A DNA stretch of 64,000 bases from the NCBI RefSeq assembly GCF_002564045.1, contig NZ_PDJK01000001.1, positions 1 through 64,000 on the forward strand, read 5' to 3'. A program made the translations under genes and the position numbers. Positions 1 through 9,501 of the stretch are shown in pieces (position 1 is the first letter of the stretch; every line of letters starts with the position of its first letter). The notes under the pieces were generated by a model. The model was given only the letters and a program-made list of their open reading frames with translations. It made no database searches and had not been told where the DNA came from. This stretch comes from Amycolatopsis sulphurea (GTDB taxonomy: Bacteria; Actinomycetota; Actinomycetes; Mycobacteriales; Pseudonocardiaceae).

Positions 1-684
1 CGAGGGGCGATCCGAGTCCTTCGAGACACAGGGATCGTGGAGGTCATTCGTCCAAAAGGCACGTTCATACGAACGCCGCCGACTCGAACAGTCCGCGAAC
101 CCAGTTCGCGCTACCAGTGGGAGAAGGATAGAGCACTACTGTCCCGCGAAGAGCGACTATCAACGGGGGCCAGCGAAAAAGAGAGCGGGCTCGACACCGC
201 CGATCTTGAGTTTTCGGCGAAATATGAAAAAACCATTTCCGATGAATACATTTCCGGCAGGCTTGGAGTAGAGGAAGGCACCCAGGTTCTCAAAAGGACG
301 TACTCCACGACGAGCATTAAATCAGGGTCAGTCATAGGTAGGTCAAACTCGTATATCCCGCTGGATATCGTGGATGGAAACCCGGACCTTCTTGACGATC
401 GTAACGAGCCTTGGCCCGGGGGCACGCAACACCAACTCAGTACCGTAGGCGTCGAGGTAGACTCAATCTCTGATCGGATACTGGCCAGAGTACCAACCGT
501 TGACGAACGTGAATCGATGAAGATTCCCGAAGGTACTCCGCTATTCGTTATCGAAAAAACGTCTATCGACATTGCTGGCCGTATTGTGGAATTTTCGAGC
601 ATTCTTCTCCCCGCTGACCGGGCAGAACTCAAGTACTCCATTCCCTTGAAGCGATGGAAAAAGGGGCAACATGCCGGTAATTAG
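1..684 (+). CDS. GntR-family transcriptional regulator with UTRA domain (5' partial)
   Basis: The reading frame is open from base 1, so the gene begins upstream of the window. The first residues (AIRVLRDTGIVEVIRPKGTFIR in outline) look like the end of a GntR winged helix, where the wing typically reads GRGTFV. The remainder fits a UTRA effector-binding domain: a YIPLDI segment, then a C-terminal stretch with VDERESMKIPEGTPLFVIEKTS, close to the family pattern A..L..P.g.pvl.i.R. It overlaps the following glycosyltransferase by 14 nt, so the two are probably cotranscribed. GC content is visibly lower than in the rest of the window and rare AT-rich codons are common, which suggests acquisition by transfer. 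The effector is unknown. Confidence 0.8.
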   Translation, partial: RGAIRVLRDTGIVEVIRPKGTFIRTPPTRTVREPSSRYQWEKDRALLSREERLSTGASEKESGLDTADLEFSAKYEKTISDEYISGRLGVEEGTQVLKRTYSTTSIKSGSVIGRSNSYIPLDIVDGNPDLLDDRNEPWPGGTQHQLSTVGVEVDSISDRILARVPTVDERESMKIPEGTPLFVIEKTSIDIAGRIVEFSSILLPADRAELKYSIPLKRWKKGQHAGN

Positions 685-1429
685 TGTCATTACCGCCGTA
701 TACCATGGTGGTCACCATTTCCTACGGGAGGCGTACAATTCCCTAGTCGCGCAGAAGCTTCCTAACGGCTGGTCCTGGCAATGGTGCATCCAGGAAGATG
801 GCGATACCGGTCTGCCCGCCGACGAGATCCCAAACGACGAGCGAGTGTCATACGGAATTGGCCTTGGTGGACGAACAGGAGTTGCCCGGACGATGGCGCT
901 TGCCCGCGCATCTGGGATGTACGTTCGAACGCTAGACGCCGACGACATGTTGCTTCCGGGCGCACTCACTCGTGACATTGAAACCCTGGATAGCGTGCCG
1001 TGGTGCACTTCTGCGTGTGTAGACCTCCTGCCGAGCGGCAAGATCGTGCCGGGTCCATACGACCCCACGCCGGGACTGCTCGATCCAGGTCGCTTCTACC
1101 GCGAACATGAGGCTGACCGATTGTCCGTGCAGGCAGTGACCTTCGCGGCGCACACGGATCTAATTTGGGCGCTCGGTGGCTGGCCAGCATTGACCGGCGC
1201 GGAGACGGACGGACTACTCCTTGCCGCCGAAGCCGTAGCCCAAGGGGCATTCATCGGAGAGCCGGGCCTTATCTACCGGAAGCACGCTGCCCAAACGACG
1301 GCATCCGACCGGTATTGGCATGCAGACGAAGCGAAAGCACGCAAGGACGCGGTTCGTCATAGAGCCCGCGCGCTCCGGCGGACCAACTGGTCCTGGAATC
1401 CTCGCCAGCCGGTCCCAGCCAGTGCCTAG
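671..1429 (+). CDS. Family-2 glycosyltransferase
   Basis: A 252-residue GT-A fold glycosyltransferase. It begins ISVITAVYHGGHHFLREAYNSL, the nucleotide-binding start of family 2 enzymes, followed by a QEDGDTG stretch and RTLDADDMLLPGAL, the DxD metal and sugar-nucleotide motif. No membrane segment is evident, so it is probably cytosolic. An AAGGGG Shine-Dalgarno precedes the ATG, and the start lies inside the 3' end of the GntR gene, implying translational coupling. Donor and acceptor sugars cannot be read from sequence. A strong hairpin follows about 35 nt after the stop. With the regulator it forms a small, lower-GC cassette. Confidence 0.8.
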   Translation: MPVISVITAVYHGGHHFLREAYNSLVAQKLPNGWSWQWCIQEDGDTGLPADEIPNDERVSYGIGLGGRTGVARTMALARASGMYVRTLDADDMLLPGALTRDIETLDSVPWCTSACVDLLPSGKIVPGPYDPTPGLLDPGRFYREHEADRLSVQAVTFAAHTDLIWALGGWPALTGAETDGLLLAAEAVAQGAFIGEPGLIYRKHAAQTTASDRYWHADEAKARKDAVRHRARALRRTNWSWNPRQPVPASA

Positions 1430-1463
1430 ACCTCCGTGTTCAGAGTTTCCTTACTTGTTCAAG

Positions 1464-1482
1464 GCGGCCCCTCCGGGGCCGC
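1464..1482 (+). terminator. Hairpin terminator after the glycosyltransferase
   Basis: GCGGCCCC-TCC-GGGGCCGC forms a perfect 8-bp stem with a 3-nt loop, 35 nt after the stop codon. There is no long U-tract, as is usual for actinobacterial terminators. Confidence 0.7.
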
Positions 1483-1654
1483 TGAGCACTGTGTTTGATC
1501 CGCGGGCAAGCCCCGCCGGGGCGTGCGGGCTGGCGCCCGGTCCCCGGCGGTCGCCCGCGGAAAAGCAGCCCAGCGACCACCCGCCGGAGGAGCCGCAGAC
1601 AGGGGCTCACCGATCAAGAGATGTCCTCGCCGGACGGGCAGGTCTCCAGGATGG

Positions 1655-1841
1655 ACAAGTGGGGCGCATCGGTTGCGTTCGTGCGTGCCTGTCGTCCATC
1701 CCGACGACCTCCCAAGGGCTATCAAGCCTGTCAAGGGGGCAGTCCCGCGGTACGCTCACCAGGGGCGGGAAGGTGCCCCCTTGACAGGCTTGATCGGGCT
1801 GAAGCCAGGTCGACGGGATGGACGAAGAGGCCCCCACTTGT
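1655..1841. repeat. Large imperfect inverted repeat, possible MITE remnant
   Basis: The inner arms are a perfect 21-bp inverted repeat at 1721-1741 and 1774-1794, containing CCTGTCAAGGGGGCA. Outside them the arms keep pairing imperfectly: CCATCCCGaCGACCT (left) against the complement of AGGTCGaCGGGATGG (right), then ACAAGTGGGG against CCCCACTTGT. The whole is about 187 bp with a 32-bp centre. It has no credible coding capacity. It is unrelated in sequence to the GTGAAGGGGCCC repeats elsewhere in the window. Confidence 0.7.
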
Positions 1842-1924
1842 AGGTTGAGACGGCGGTGGTCGGCAACCCACATTCCGCCCACATGACACCGGCGAACAAC
1901 GACTGACAACCATGATCACGGACA

Positions 1925-1973
1925 GGTATTTTCTTTGATAGCAAAGGAAATACCGAACCCGACGCAGGTCGGG
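1925..1973. repeat. Two adjacent hairpins, one AT-rich
   Basis: GGTATTTTCTTT and AAAGGAAATACC (1925-1954) pair at 11 of 12 positions around a 6-nt loop. CCCGAC-GCAG-GTCGGG (1958-1973) follows. The AT-rich first stem is unusual for this genome and lies just before a decayed ABC ATPase gene. It could be an old terminator or an operator; no function is evident. Confidence 0.45.
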
Positions 1974-2022
1974 CAAGAGCCGAGTAAGTACATCAGCCCC
2001 ACACTCATCAGTCTCGAACGCT

Positions 2023-2620
2023 GTGCCGCCGACGCAGGCGGTGGTGCATAGCTACGCGCTGTTCCCGCACCAGCGAGTCGAAGGCAACGTGGCGTTCGGG
2101 TTGAAGGCGCGACGGATGCGCCGGGCGGAGGTCGCCCGGAGAGTGGGGGAAGGGCCTGGGGCCTATGCCCGGCGGTTCCCGCGGGAGCTTTCCGGTGGGC
2201 AGCAGCAGCGCGGGGCGCTCGCGATCCGCCGGCGAGTGCTGCTGCTCGACGAGCCACTGTCCGCTTTGGACGCGACATTGCGTGAGGACATGGTCGCCGA
2301 GTTGCTGCGGCTGCGGGCCGAATTGCCGGACACCACGCTGATCTACGTCACCCACGACCGGGCGGGGGCGCTCGCGCTTGCCGACCGGGTCGCCGTGCTG
2401 CGGGAGCCCGGCTGGTGGAGCCGGGCTCGTGCGAACAGCTCTACCGGCGGCTGGCCGGCGAGTTCACCTTCCGGTTCCTCGGCGCCGCGAACCTGATCCC
2501 GGTCGAGCTGGTGCGGATCGCCGAGACGGTCGCGACAGTGCGGTTCGGACCCGCCGGATTGACGGACGCTGCGCTCTTCGCCCTCACCGACCGTGGCCAG
2601 GTCTTCCTCGCGTCGGCGAG
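2023..2620 (+). pseudogene. ABC transporter ATPase remnant (PotA/FbpC type)
   Basis: Recognisable pieces of a CUT1/polyamine-type ATPase: a Q-loop region SYALFPHQRVEGNVAFGL, signature LSGGQQQR, Walker B RRVLLLDEPLSALDA and an H-loop IYVTHD. The Walker A (P-loop) region is absent because the gene has lost its 5' third. The segment between signature and Walker B is several residues short. Near position 2405-2420 the frame shifts: the tail EPGSCEQLYRRLAGEFTFRFLGAANLIPV continues in another frame. Without a P-loop it cannot be an active ATPase. No permease or binding-protein partner is nearby. Confidence 0.8.
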
Positions 2621-2717
2621 CACGGTGCTGTTGCTGGTCGGGGTGGGGTCGGGCTCGCTGACCGGATTTCTGGGCTGCCGATGCAACCCGAACGGCCTGG
2701 ATTCCGTCCGCACGGGT

Positions 2718-3236
2718 ATGCGGAGAACCGGAAAGGTCCTGGGAACGGGTGCGCTGTTGCTCGTGGTGGTCGGCTGTGGCGCGCACAACGCCGGGAGCGC
2801 GCCATCTTCGACGCCGCCTGCCGCGACGACCACGCCGCCTGCTTCGACCACGACACCGCCCGCCTCGACCACCACACCGCCGGCGCCTTCGACGAATGTG
2901 CCGCCGCGGAGCCACCCGACGCAGGGCGTACCGCCGGGGGACACCGATCCGGCGGCGAACCAGGTCGACGTGTCGGCGTTGCCCGCGGATTACCCGCGCG
3001 ACGTGATCCTCGCCGACGGTGGTGCGACTGTGGTGATCCAGGCCGAGCAAGCCGGCTGTGACCGCCTGAGCGCCGCTCCCGGGGAGCAGACGGCGAGCCA
3101 GGTCGTGGTGACCGTGACCCTGACCCGGGCGCCGCGTGGGCAGATGTGTCCCATGCACATCAAGGAAAATCCGCTGTTCGTGCACTTGAACGCGCCGCTC
3201 GGCGGGCGGCAGCTCGTGCTGCGGCCCGGTTCCTGA
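2718..3236 (+). CDS. Secreted lipoprotein, paralog of the next gene
   Basis: 172 residues. The ATG at 2718 gives a classic lipoprotein signal: MRRTGK, a hydrophobic core, then VVGC as lipobox with the lipidated Cys near residue 20. A Thr/Pro-rich linker of TTTPPAS repeats follows, then a conserved C-terminal domain with LPADYPRDVILADGG, a central Cys, and GQMCPMHI. That domain aligns clearly with the downstream lipoprotein (LPREFPREVYTSDGG, GQMCTMDL). The two shared Cys residues may form a disulfide. A longer upstream frame exists but runs into the ABC remnant and is rejected. Function unknown; attached to the outer face of the membrane. Confidence 0.7.
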   Translation: MRRTGKVLGTGALLLVVVGCGAHNAGSAPSSTPPAATTTPPASTTTPPASTTTPPAPSTNVPPRSHPTQGVPPGDTDPAANQVDVSALPADYPRDVILADGGATVVIQAEQAGCDRLSAAPGEQTASQVVVTVTLTRAPRGQMCPMHIKENPLFVHLNAPLGGRQLVLRPGS

Positions 3237-3277
3237 GCGCATGCAACCCCTCGCGGCGATCATTCCGTCCCCTGTGC

Positions 3278-3730
3278 ATGAGGTACTCGACGAAGCTGAT
3301 CGGAACGGCAATCATCCTCGCGACGGTCACCGCGTGCGGCGGGCCGTCGGTGGCCACGGCGCCGGCGGGCTCCCCATCCCCGAGTTCGCCCCCGTCCGTC
3401 AAGCCGCAGTACCAGGCTCCGGCGGGCAGCATCCCGGTGCCTGCGGCGAAGCTCGACCCGGCCGCGCTGCCGAGGGAATTCCCGCGTGAGGTCTACACCA
3501 GCGACGGCGGCAAGGTCCTGGTCGTGCGCGCCGAGGAAGGCGGCTGTCAGCACGCGCTCGGTGAAGCGGTCGAGCAGACCCCGCAGCACGTGGTGATCGA
3601 CCTGAGTGAAACCAAGGCGCAGACCGGCCAGATGTGCACAATGGACTTGCGGCACCCGGTGATCACGGTGCCGCTGACCGCCCCGCTCGGCGATCGGACA
3701 GTCGTCCTGAAGCAGTCCTCACCTCGGTGA
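3278..3730 (+). CDS. Secreted lipoprotein, paralog of the previous gene
   Basis: 150 residues. The ATG at 3278 starts MRYSTKLIGTAIILATVTAC, a signal peptide with lipobox VTAC. A short Ser/Pro linker leads to the same domain as the upstream gene, ending PLTAPLGDRTVVLKQSS. The longer frame starting at 3146 is rejected because its first 44 codons lie in the previous gene and have no signal peptide. The pair looks like a local tandem duplication with diverged linkers. The family is unknown to me; its two conserved Cys residues suggest an extracytoplasmic disulfide. Confidence 0.7.
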   Translation: MRYSTKLIGTAIILATVTACGGPSVATAPAGSPSPSSPPSVKPQYQAPAGSIPVPAAKLDPAALPREFPREVYTSDGGKVLVVRAEEGGCQHALGEAVEQTPQHVVIDLSETKAQTGQMCTMDLRHPVITVPLTAPLGDRTVVLKQSSPR

Positions 3731-3750
3731 CCACGCTCCGCGCCAAGGCT

Positions 3751-3797
3751 GTGAAGGGGCCCTTCACGGACTCAGAGTCCGTGAAGGGCCCCTTCAC
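3751..3797. repeat. Palindromic repeat, two arms (copy 1)
   Basis: GTGAAGGGGCCCTTCAC (3751-3767), GGACTCAGAGTCC (3768-3780) and GTGAAGGGCCCCTTCAC (3781-3797). The 23-bp outer arms are perfect inverted repeats about a single central A, and each 17-mer is itself nearly palindromic. The right edge abuts the stump of a truncated gene. Confidence 0.9.
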
Positions 3798-3802
3798 GGC
3801 AT

Positions 3803-3952
3803 TTCGGCGAAGGGCAGGCCAAGGTCACCGAGACCTTCGACTGGTCCACGGCGCGGCTCCCGTTCGCGATCGGCCTCGCCGGATTCCCGAAGCGCAACGC
3901 GGAGGCGATCGAGAAGACCCTCGCCCGGCTCGGGGCGCTGTTTCCCGGCTGA
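3803..3952 (+). pseudogene. C-terminal stump of an SRPBCC-like gene
   Basis: An in-frame tail of about 49 residues, with TETFDWSTARLPFAIGLAGFP and IEKTLARLGALFPG, ends in TGA at 3950. It resembles the last helix region of SRPBCC (START-like) proteins, but there is no start codon. It begins within a few bases of the palindromic repeat. The 5' part of the gene appears to have been lost at the repeat boundary. Family assignment is tentative. Confidence 0.5.
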
Positions 3953-4018
3953 TTTCTCCGGTATACGCCGGTCCGGCCGGTGATCTTCACCCTGCCCGGA
4001 ACAGCCCGGCCGAGATAG

Positions 4019-4050
4019 TTGTAGCATTGCAAATGTTGTAGAGCTATAAC
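4019..4050 (+). promoter_or_regulatory. Candidate promoter/operator of the MFS-marR operon
   Basis: An AT-rich island in high-GC surroundings carries two direct TTGTAG repeats (4019-4024 and 4036-4041), 17 bp start to start, around TTGCAA, followed by TATAAC (4045-4050). It lies just upstream of the exporter start. It is a plausible binding region for the MarR protein encoded in the same operon. The -35/-10 assignment is not certain. Confidence 0.45.
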
Positions 4051-4068
4051 CATCTCGATCGGAGGCAC

Positions 4069-5502
4069 ATGCCGGAGCTGAGCCACCGGCGGCGGCAGCT
4101 GGTCCTCGCGGTCTGCTGTCTGAGCCTGTTCATCGTGGGCCTGGACAACACCATCGTGAATCTGGCGCTGCCCGCGATCCAGCGCGAACTCGGCGCGTCC
4201 GTGTCCAGCCTGCAATGGACCATCGACGCGTACACGCTGGTGCTGGCCAGCCTGCTGATGCTGTCCGGATCCACCGCGGACCGGATCGGCCGGCGCCGCA
4301 CCTTCCAGACCGGGCTGGTGCTGTTCGGTCTCGGTTCGCTGCTGTGCGGGCTGGCGCCGAACCCCGGGCTGCTCATCGCGTTCCGCGCGGTGCAGGCGGT
4401 CGGCGGGTCGATGCTCAACCCGGTCGCGATGTCCATCATCACCAACACCTTCACCGAACCCCGCGAACGCGCCCGCGCGATCGGCGTCTGGGGCGGGGTG
4501 GTCGGCCTGAGCATGGCGGTCGGCCCGGTCGTCGGCGGGGCGCTGGTCGCGTCGGCGGGGTGGCGGTCGATCTTCTGGATCAACGTCCCGGTCGTGCTCG
4601 CCGCGGTGGTGCTGACCGCGGTGTTCGTGCCGGAATCACGTGCGCCGCGGGCGCGCCGGCTCGACCCGGTGGGGCAGCTGCTGGTGATGGTGTTCCTGGC
4701 CGGGCTGACCTACGGGATCATCGAGGGCCGAGACGCCGGGTACGGCGCCCCGTACATCATGGTGTCCTTCGGGCTGGCGCTGGTCGCGCTGGTGATGCTC
4801 GTACCGTATGCACGACGGCGCGCGGAACCGTTGCTGGAGTTGAGGTTCTTCCGCAGTGCCCCGTTCTCCGGGGCCACCGTGATCGCGGTCTGCGCGTTTG
4901 CGGCGCTCGCCGGGTTCCTCTTCGTCAACACGCTCTACCTGCAGGAGAGCCGGGGCTACAGCGCTTTGCACGCCGGGCTGCTGACCTTGCCGATGGCGGT
5001 GGTGACGGCGGTCGCGGCGCCGCTGTCCGGGTGGATCGTGGGCACCCGCGGGGCGCGGTTCCCGCTCGTGCTGGCGGGTGCGGCGATCGCGGCGTCGGCG
5101 GGGCTGCTCGCGACGATCACCGTGGACACCCCGTTGTGGTGGCTGATGCTCGCCTACGTGCTCTTCGGGCTCGGGTTCGGCATGGTCAACGCGCCGATCA
5201 CGAACGCGGCGGTGTCCGGGATGCCGCGGGCGCAGGCCGGGGTGGCCGCCGCGATCGCGTCGACGAGCCGTCAGGTGGGGGCCTCGCTCGGGGTCGCGGT
5301 GATCGGCGCGGTGGTGACCGGTGGGGTACACGGCGGGTTCGGGGCGGGGCTGGCCGAGGCGAGTCACGCCGGATGGTGGATTATCGCCGGATGCGGGCTG
5401 CTGGTGCTGATGCTGGGTCTGGTCACGACGAGCGCGCGGGCGCGGGCGGGAGCGAGCCGGGTCGCGGCGGAGCTGGATCCGGAACCGGTGGCCACGGGAT
5501 GA
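4069..5502 (+). CDS. MFS drug-efflux transporter, DHA2 (EmrB/QacA) family
   Basis: 477 residues with about 14 predicted membrane helices, the count expected for DHA2 proton-driven exporters. It opens with LVLAVCCLSLFIVGLDNTIVNLALPAIQ (the helix-1 D-x-T-I-V-N-x-A-L-P signature), followed by the loop-2/3 motif GRRRTFQTG and a motif-C-like helix GVVGLSMAVGPVVGG. GGAGG sits 5 nt before the ATG. The stop overlaps the ATG of a MarR regulator, a typical arrangement in which the regulator senses the exported compound. The substrate is unknown. Confidence 0.88.
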   Translation: MPELSHRRRQLVLAVCCLSLFIVGLDNTIVNLALPAIQRELGASVSSLQWTIDAYTLVLASLLMLSGSTADRIGRRRTFQTGLVLFGLGSLLCGLAPNPGLLIAFRAVQAVGGSMLNPVAMSIITNTFTEPRERARAIGVWGGVVGLSMAVGPVVGGALVASAGWRSIFWINVPVVLAAVVLTAVFVPESRAPRARRLDPVGQLLVMVFLAGLTYGIIEGRDAGYGAPYIMVSFGLALVALVMLVPYARRRAEPLLELRFFRSAPFSGATVIAVCAFAALAGFLFVNTLYLQESRGYSALHAGLLTLPMAVVTAVAAPLSGWIVGTRGARFPLVLAGAAIAASAGLLATITVDTPLWWLMLAYVLFGLGFGMVNAPITNAAVSGMPRAQAGVAAAIASTSRQVGASLGVAVIGAVVTGGVHGGFGAGLAEASHAGWWIIAGCGLLVLMLGLVTTSARARAGASRVAAELDPEPVATG

Positions 5503-5955
5503 ACGACGAGGCGTTCCGGGTGTGGGCCCGGCTGCGGGCGATGGTGCTGGAGCTGCACGATCGGCGCAGCGTCGCCTCCGCGGAGCTGGGCATGAGCTTC
5601 ATCAAGGTGAAGGCGTTGCTCAAGGTGGCCGCGGGGCCGCTGACCATGCGGGAGCTGACCGATCGGCTGAGCACCGACCGGCCCTACACCACGCTGGTGG
5701 TGGACGAGCTGGTGCGCCGCGGGCTGGCGGTCCGGGAGCCGCATCCCGAGGACCGCCGCAGCCGGGTGGTGACCGCGACCCCGGCCGGTGCCGCGGCGGC
5801 CGCGCGGGCGCAGCAGATCCTGGGGGAGCCGCCGCCGCAGTTGCGGGCGCTGCCGGCGGCCGAGCTGGCCGCGCTGGACCGGATCACCGCGCTGCTCGTG
5901 CCCGGTCCGTCCACTGCGGACGGACCGCACCGAGGGGTCCGTCCGCGGCGTCGCC

Positions 5956-5969
<14 letters not shown>
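5499..5969 (+). CDS. MarR-family transcriptional regulator
   Basis: 156 residues with a winged-helix core: [12 protein letters not shown], then [50 protein letters not shown], where the wing keeps the D-R-R-S-R signature. The ATG overlaps the exporter stop (ATGA), so the pair is translationally coupled. It probably represses its own operon at the upstream AT-rich site and releases on binding an exported compound. The 3' end overlaps the convergent fumarase stop by 14 nt and contains a strong hairpin; the last few residues may be poorly conserved. Confidence 0.85.
5903..5927. terminator. Hairpin between convergent marR and fumarase genes
   Basis: CGGTCCGTCC-ACTGC-GGACGGACCG, a perfect 10-bp stem with a 5-nt loop, inside the 3' end of marR and about 30 nt beyond the fumarase stop. 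It is placed to act as a bidirectional terminator. Confidence 0.6.
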
Positions 5970-7626
<1,657 letters not shown>

Positions 7627-8003
7627 AGCCAGGCTCCTTTGCCCTGATCGGGATCCGCCCACGGTACTCAGGCCGCTCCGGCGCCGTCCGCCCCCGCAGG
7701 GTCACTGTGGGATACCACACGCCCGGCGGGATACCGCCCGCGCCGGTGGGTTGTGGTTCGGGAGGCCGGGCCCACCCCGACGGACCCGACCTCCCGGGGA
7801 AAGCGGCGTGGCTGCGCTTACACCCACCCGCGTGGCCTCACCGCGACCGTCCGGCCGACCCCCCGCCGGACGTCACCCCCGCTTCCTACCCACCCAGTCT
7901 CGCACCCAAACCCGCTCGTCCCCAACCCCTCGTAACAACTCGACCACCCCTTGCGCACACCCCTGCCTCCCCCCGGCCCCGTCGCACGGCAGGCAACGGA
8001 GCT

Positions 8004-8050
8004 GTGAAGGGACCCTTCACGGACTCAGAGGCTGTGAAGGTGCCCTTCAC
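8004..8050. repeat. Palindromic repeat, two arms (copy 2)
   Basis: GTGAAGGGACCCTTCAC, a central GGACTCAGAGGCT, then GTGAAGGTGCCCTTCAC. The arms have drifted slightly from the consensus. It lies in the non-coding gap between fumarase and sigB. Confidence 0.85.
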
Positions 8051-8086
8051 AGACCTGCGGTGCGGTGCAGGTGACCACGCCGGGGT

Positions 8087-8133
8087 CCAGGGGGCTCGCC
8101 CCCTGGCGGGGGTTTGGGGGTTCGGCCCCCAAA
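8087..8133 (-). terminator. Double hairpin downstream of sigB
   Basis: CCAGGGGG-CTCG-CCCCCTGG (8087-8106) and TTTGGGGG-TTCGG-CCCCCAAA (8113-8133) are perfect 8-bp stems. They lie about 65 nt beyond the sigB stop on the minus strand. Confidence 0.7.
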
Positions 8134-8198
8134 GGACACGGAGGTGGGGCCACAGGCGAGCGCACTCCGCGTGCACACTTCACCCAACCCCACCGACC

Positions 8199-9230
8199 TC
8201 AGCTGGCGTACGCGCGCAGCCGGTCGGCTCGCTCGCCTTGGCGGAGCTTCGACATGACCTCGCGTTCGATCTGGCGGACGCGTTCGCGGGAGAGGCCGAA
8301 GTGCTTGCCGATCTGGTCGAGGGTGCGGGGCTGGCCGTCGTCGAGGCCGTAGCGGAGCCGGATGACGTGCTGTTCGCGGTCGTCGAGGGTGGCGAGTACG
8401 CGGCGCATGTCGTCCTGCAGCAGCCCGGAAATGACGGCGCTTTCCGCGTCGGTGGCCTCGGAGTCCTCGATGAAGTCGCCGAGCGGCGCGTCCTCCTCGG
8501 TGCCGACCGGCATGTCGAGACTGACCGGGTCGCGGGACTGGTCGAGCAGGTCGGAGATCTTGTGCTCGGGGATGCCCGATTCCGCCGCCAGTTCCTCGTG
8601 TGTGGCGTCCCGGCCGAGCTGCTGGTGCAGGTCGCGCCGGATCCGGGCGAGCTTGTTGACCTGCTCGACGAGGTGCACCGGGAGCCGGATGGTGCGGCCC
8701 TGGTCGGCCATGCCGCGGGTGATGGCCTGCCGGATCCACCAGGTGGCGTAGGTGGAGAACTTGAATCCCTTGGAGTAGTCGAACTTCTCCACCGCGCGGA
8801 TCAGGCCCAGGTTCCCCTCCTGGATCAGGTCCAGCAGCGGCATGCCGCGGCCGGTGTAGCGCTTGGCCAGCGACACGACCAGCCGGAGGTTGGCCTCCAG
8901 CAGGTGGTTCTTGGCGCGGTGGCCGTCGCGCACGAGCGCGGACAGCTCCCGGCGGCGCTGGCCGGTGAGGTTCTCGGCGGTGTCCAGCATGTGCTGGGCG
9001 AACACGCCGGCCTCGATCCGCTTCGCGAGCTCGACCTCGTCGGCCGCGGTGAGCAGCGCGGTCTTGCCGATGCCGTTGAGGTACACGCGCACCAGATCGG
9101 CGGCCGGGCTCTGCGCGTCGAGGTCGGCGTCGGTGAGCGCCCCCACGCTCACCGGCTCCTGGGTCTGCGGTGCTGGGATCCCGCGCTCACGAATCCCGCG
9201 CGTTTCGCGTTCGAGAGTCTGGACTGACAT
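8199..9230 (-). CDS. sigB: Group 2 sigma-70 factor, SigB type
   Basis: 343 residues. Region 1.2 is [29 protein letters not shown]. Region 2 follows with [37 protein letters not shown] and the -10-recognition segment [28 protein letters not shown]. Region 3 is degenerate, and region 4.2 ends [28 protein letters not shown]. It lacks the acidic, Lys/Ala-rich N-terminus of SigA in this window, typical of the non-essential general stress paralog. ATG 9230 has GGGAGG upstream; the longer frame to 9419 is not used. An ECF-type promoter lies about 110 nt upstream. A double hairpin follows the stop. Confidence 0.92.
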   Translation of the reverse strand: MSVQTLERETRGIRERGIPAPQTQEPVSVGALTDADLDAQSPAADLVRVYLNGIGKTALLTAADEVELAKRIEAGVFAQHMLDTAENLTGQRRRELSALVRDGHRAKNHLLEANLRLVVSLAKRYTGRGMPLLDLIQEGNLGLIRAVEKFDYSKGFKFSTYATWWIRQAITRGMADQGRTIRLPVHLVEQVNKLARIRRDLHQQLGRDATHEELAAESGIPEHKISDLLDQSRDPVSLDMPVGTEEDAPLGDFIEDSEATDAESAVISGLLQDDMRRVLATLDDREQHVIRLRYGLDDGQPRTLDQIGKHFGLSRERVRQIEREVMSKLRQGERADRLRAYAS

Positions 9231-9340
9231 GCTGCCTCCCCGGTCACGGGCTGAACGTGTCTCGCCGGTGCTTCTGCCCGAGGAGCGGGGCCTGTGGAAT
9301 CCCGATCCGCGGGCCCAGCCGGCTTGGCTGGACACTGGTG

Positions 9341-9369
9341 TCAACGCGCCGGGTCGGAAAAACGTTCCC
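9341..9369 (-). promoter_or_regulatory. ECF sigma (SigE/SigH/SigR-like) promoter of sigB
   Basis: On the minus strand GGGAAC (9369-9364), a 17-nt spacer, then CGTTGA (9346-9341). This matches the GGAAT/C-N16-18-CGTT pattern of oxidative/envelope-stress sigma factors. It sits about 110 nt upstream of the sigB start. In mycobacteria sigB is known to be driven by such factors; the assignment here is by motif only. Confidence 0.65.
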
Positions 9370-9501
9370 GGTGCGCCGATCGGGAGACGGCCCGGGCGGG
9401 CAGGCGGTTGCTCCACCAAAACTGAGGTTTTGCTGAGAAACCTCGTCCGGGCGGGGAATGTGGGTCATGAATACCCGGACGGAGCATAGGTCACACGTGG
9501 T

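Larger units (their letters stand above)
7627..8198. other. Intergenic region between fumarase and sigB
   Basis: It contains the fumarase promoter side, one palindromic repeat (8004-8050) and a double hairpin (8087-8133). I see no protein with recognisable features on either strand. A long plus-strand frame across sigB is a GC-rich shadow. Confidence 0.6.

Noticed and set aside
2415-2717. Extended start for the first lipoprotein (2415)
   Set aside because: It would fuse the ABC fossil tail to a signal peptide; ATG 2718 gives a proper lipoprotein signal.
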